NCBI GenBank assembly: GCA_031270145.1
Contig: JAISYD010000214.1
Coordinates: 1 to 5,573, forward strand
Origin: Planctomycetota bacterium
Lineage (GTDB): Bacteria; Planctomycetota; SZUA-567
DNA length: 5,573 nt
Direction of reading: 5' to 3'
In this document: piece after piece, positions 5,493 to 5,573 of the stretch
How positions within the stretch are numbered: the stretch's first letter is position 1
How the letters are laid out: each line of letters begins with the position of its first letter
Program-made: the position numbers and the translations under genes
Notes under the pieces: model-generated
Told to the model about the DNA's origin: nothing
The model's database searches: none
The model's input: the letters and a program-made list of their open reading frames with translations, nothing else

Positions 5493-5524
5493 CCGGCGGC
5501 GGGGTAGTTTGACCCCGCCGCCGG
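5493..5524 (+). terminator. Perfect 13-bp hairpin closing the iron cluster
   Basis: CCGGCGGCGGGGT (5493-5505) pairs perfectly with ACCCCGCCGCCGG (5512-5524) around a 6-base AGTTTG loop, 15 bases after the P19 stop. No T-run follows; the next bases are GC-rich. It is therefore either an unusual terminator, a bidirectional one in combination with sequence beyond the window, or an mRNA 3'-end stabiliser. Confidence 0.6.
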
Positions 5525-5573
5525 CCCGGCCGCGCGCCGGCCCACAGCACTACACATGCTGTAAGTCCACGCG
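5525..5573. other. Unassigned right edge
   Basis: The last 49 bases are non-coding as far as can be seen. They contain a GC-rich tract and then an inverted pair ACAGCA/TGCTGT with a 7-base loop (about 5541-5559). Too little is present to say what begins beyond the edge. Confidence 0.3.

Noticed and set aside
1..5573. CRISPR array, insertion sequence or phage genes
   Set aside because: No regularly spaced repeats, transposase reading frames or terminal inverted repeats with target duplications are visible. The Rpn-like fragment is not itself evidence of an insertion sequence.

Overview
The window looks like a piece of a GC-rich, Gram-negative, probably anaerobic bacterium. The evidence for an outer membrane is a 456-residue beta-barrel porin with a cleavable signal peptide and a C-terminal phenylalanine. 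The evidence for an anaerobic or clostridial-like gene pool is a clostridial-type short-chain flavodoxin sitting next to a DUF3793 protein. Sulfate-reducer-like Desulfobacterota or outer-membrane-bearing Firmicutes would both fit; the sequence alone does not decide.

Layout. At the left edge, on the minus strand, is the first 42 codons of an Rpn/YhgA-like (PD-(D/E)XK, 'transposase_31') protein. About 630 bases of non-coding DNA follow (129-756). They hold two convincing TTGACA-type promoters, a terminator-like hairpin with a competing hairpin just after the first promoter, and a 20-bp perfect dyad over the spacer and -10 of the second. The porin gene (757-2127) ends in a strong intrinsic terminator. 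A second plus-strand cluster follows: a possible 26-residue microprotein (2276-2356), a DUF3793 protein (2362-3021), a flavodoxin (3043-3471), an FTR1-family iron permease (start best placed at 3605, end 4822) and a periplasmic P19/Tp34-family iron-binding protein (4902-5477). A perfect 13-bp GC-rich hairpin closes the cluster.

How the genes fit together. FTR1 with P19 is a known bacterial iron-uptake pair (as in E. coli FetMP and Campylobacter P19). Flavodoxin is the classical iron-free substitute for ferredoxin. The cluster therefore reads as an iron-limitation unit, with DUF3793 as its unknown member. The porin may belong to the same regulon: both halves of the dyad in its promoter recur, 9 of 9 bases each and in the opposite orientation, just upstream of the second cluster. 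That link is inferred, not shown.

The least explained parts are the non-coding ones: the attenuator-like leader at 350-498, the shared dyad half-sites, the small ORF that appears to feed ribosomes into DUF3793, and a 17-bp hairpin between flavodoxin and FTR1.
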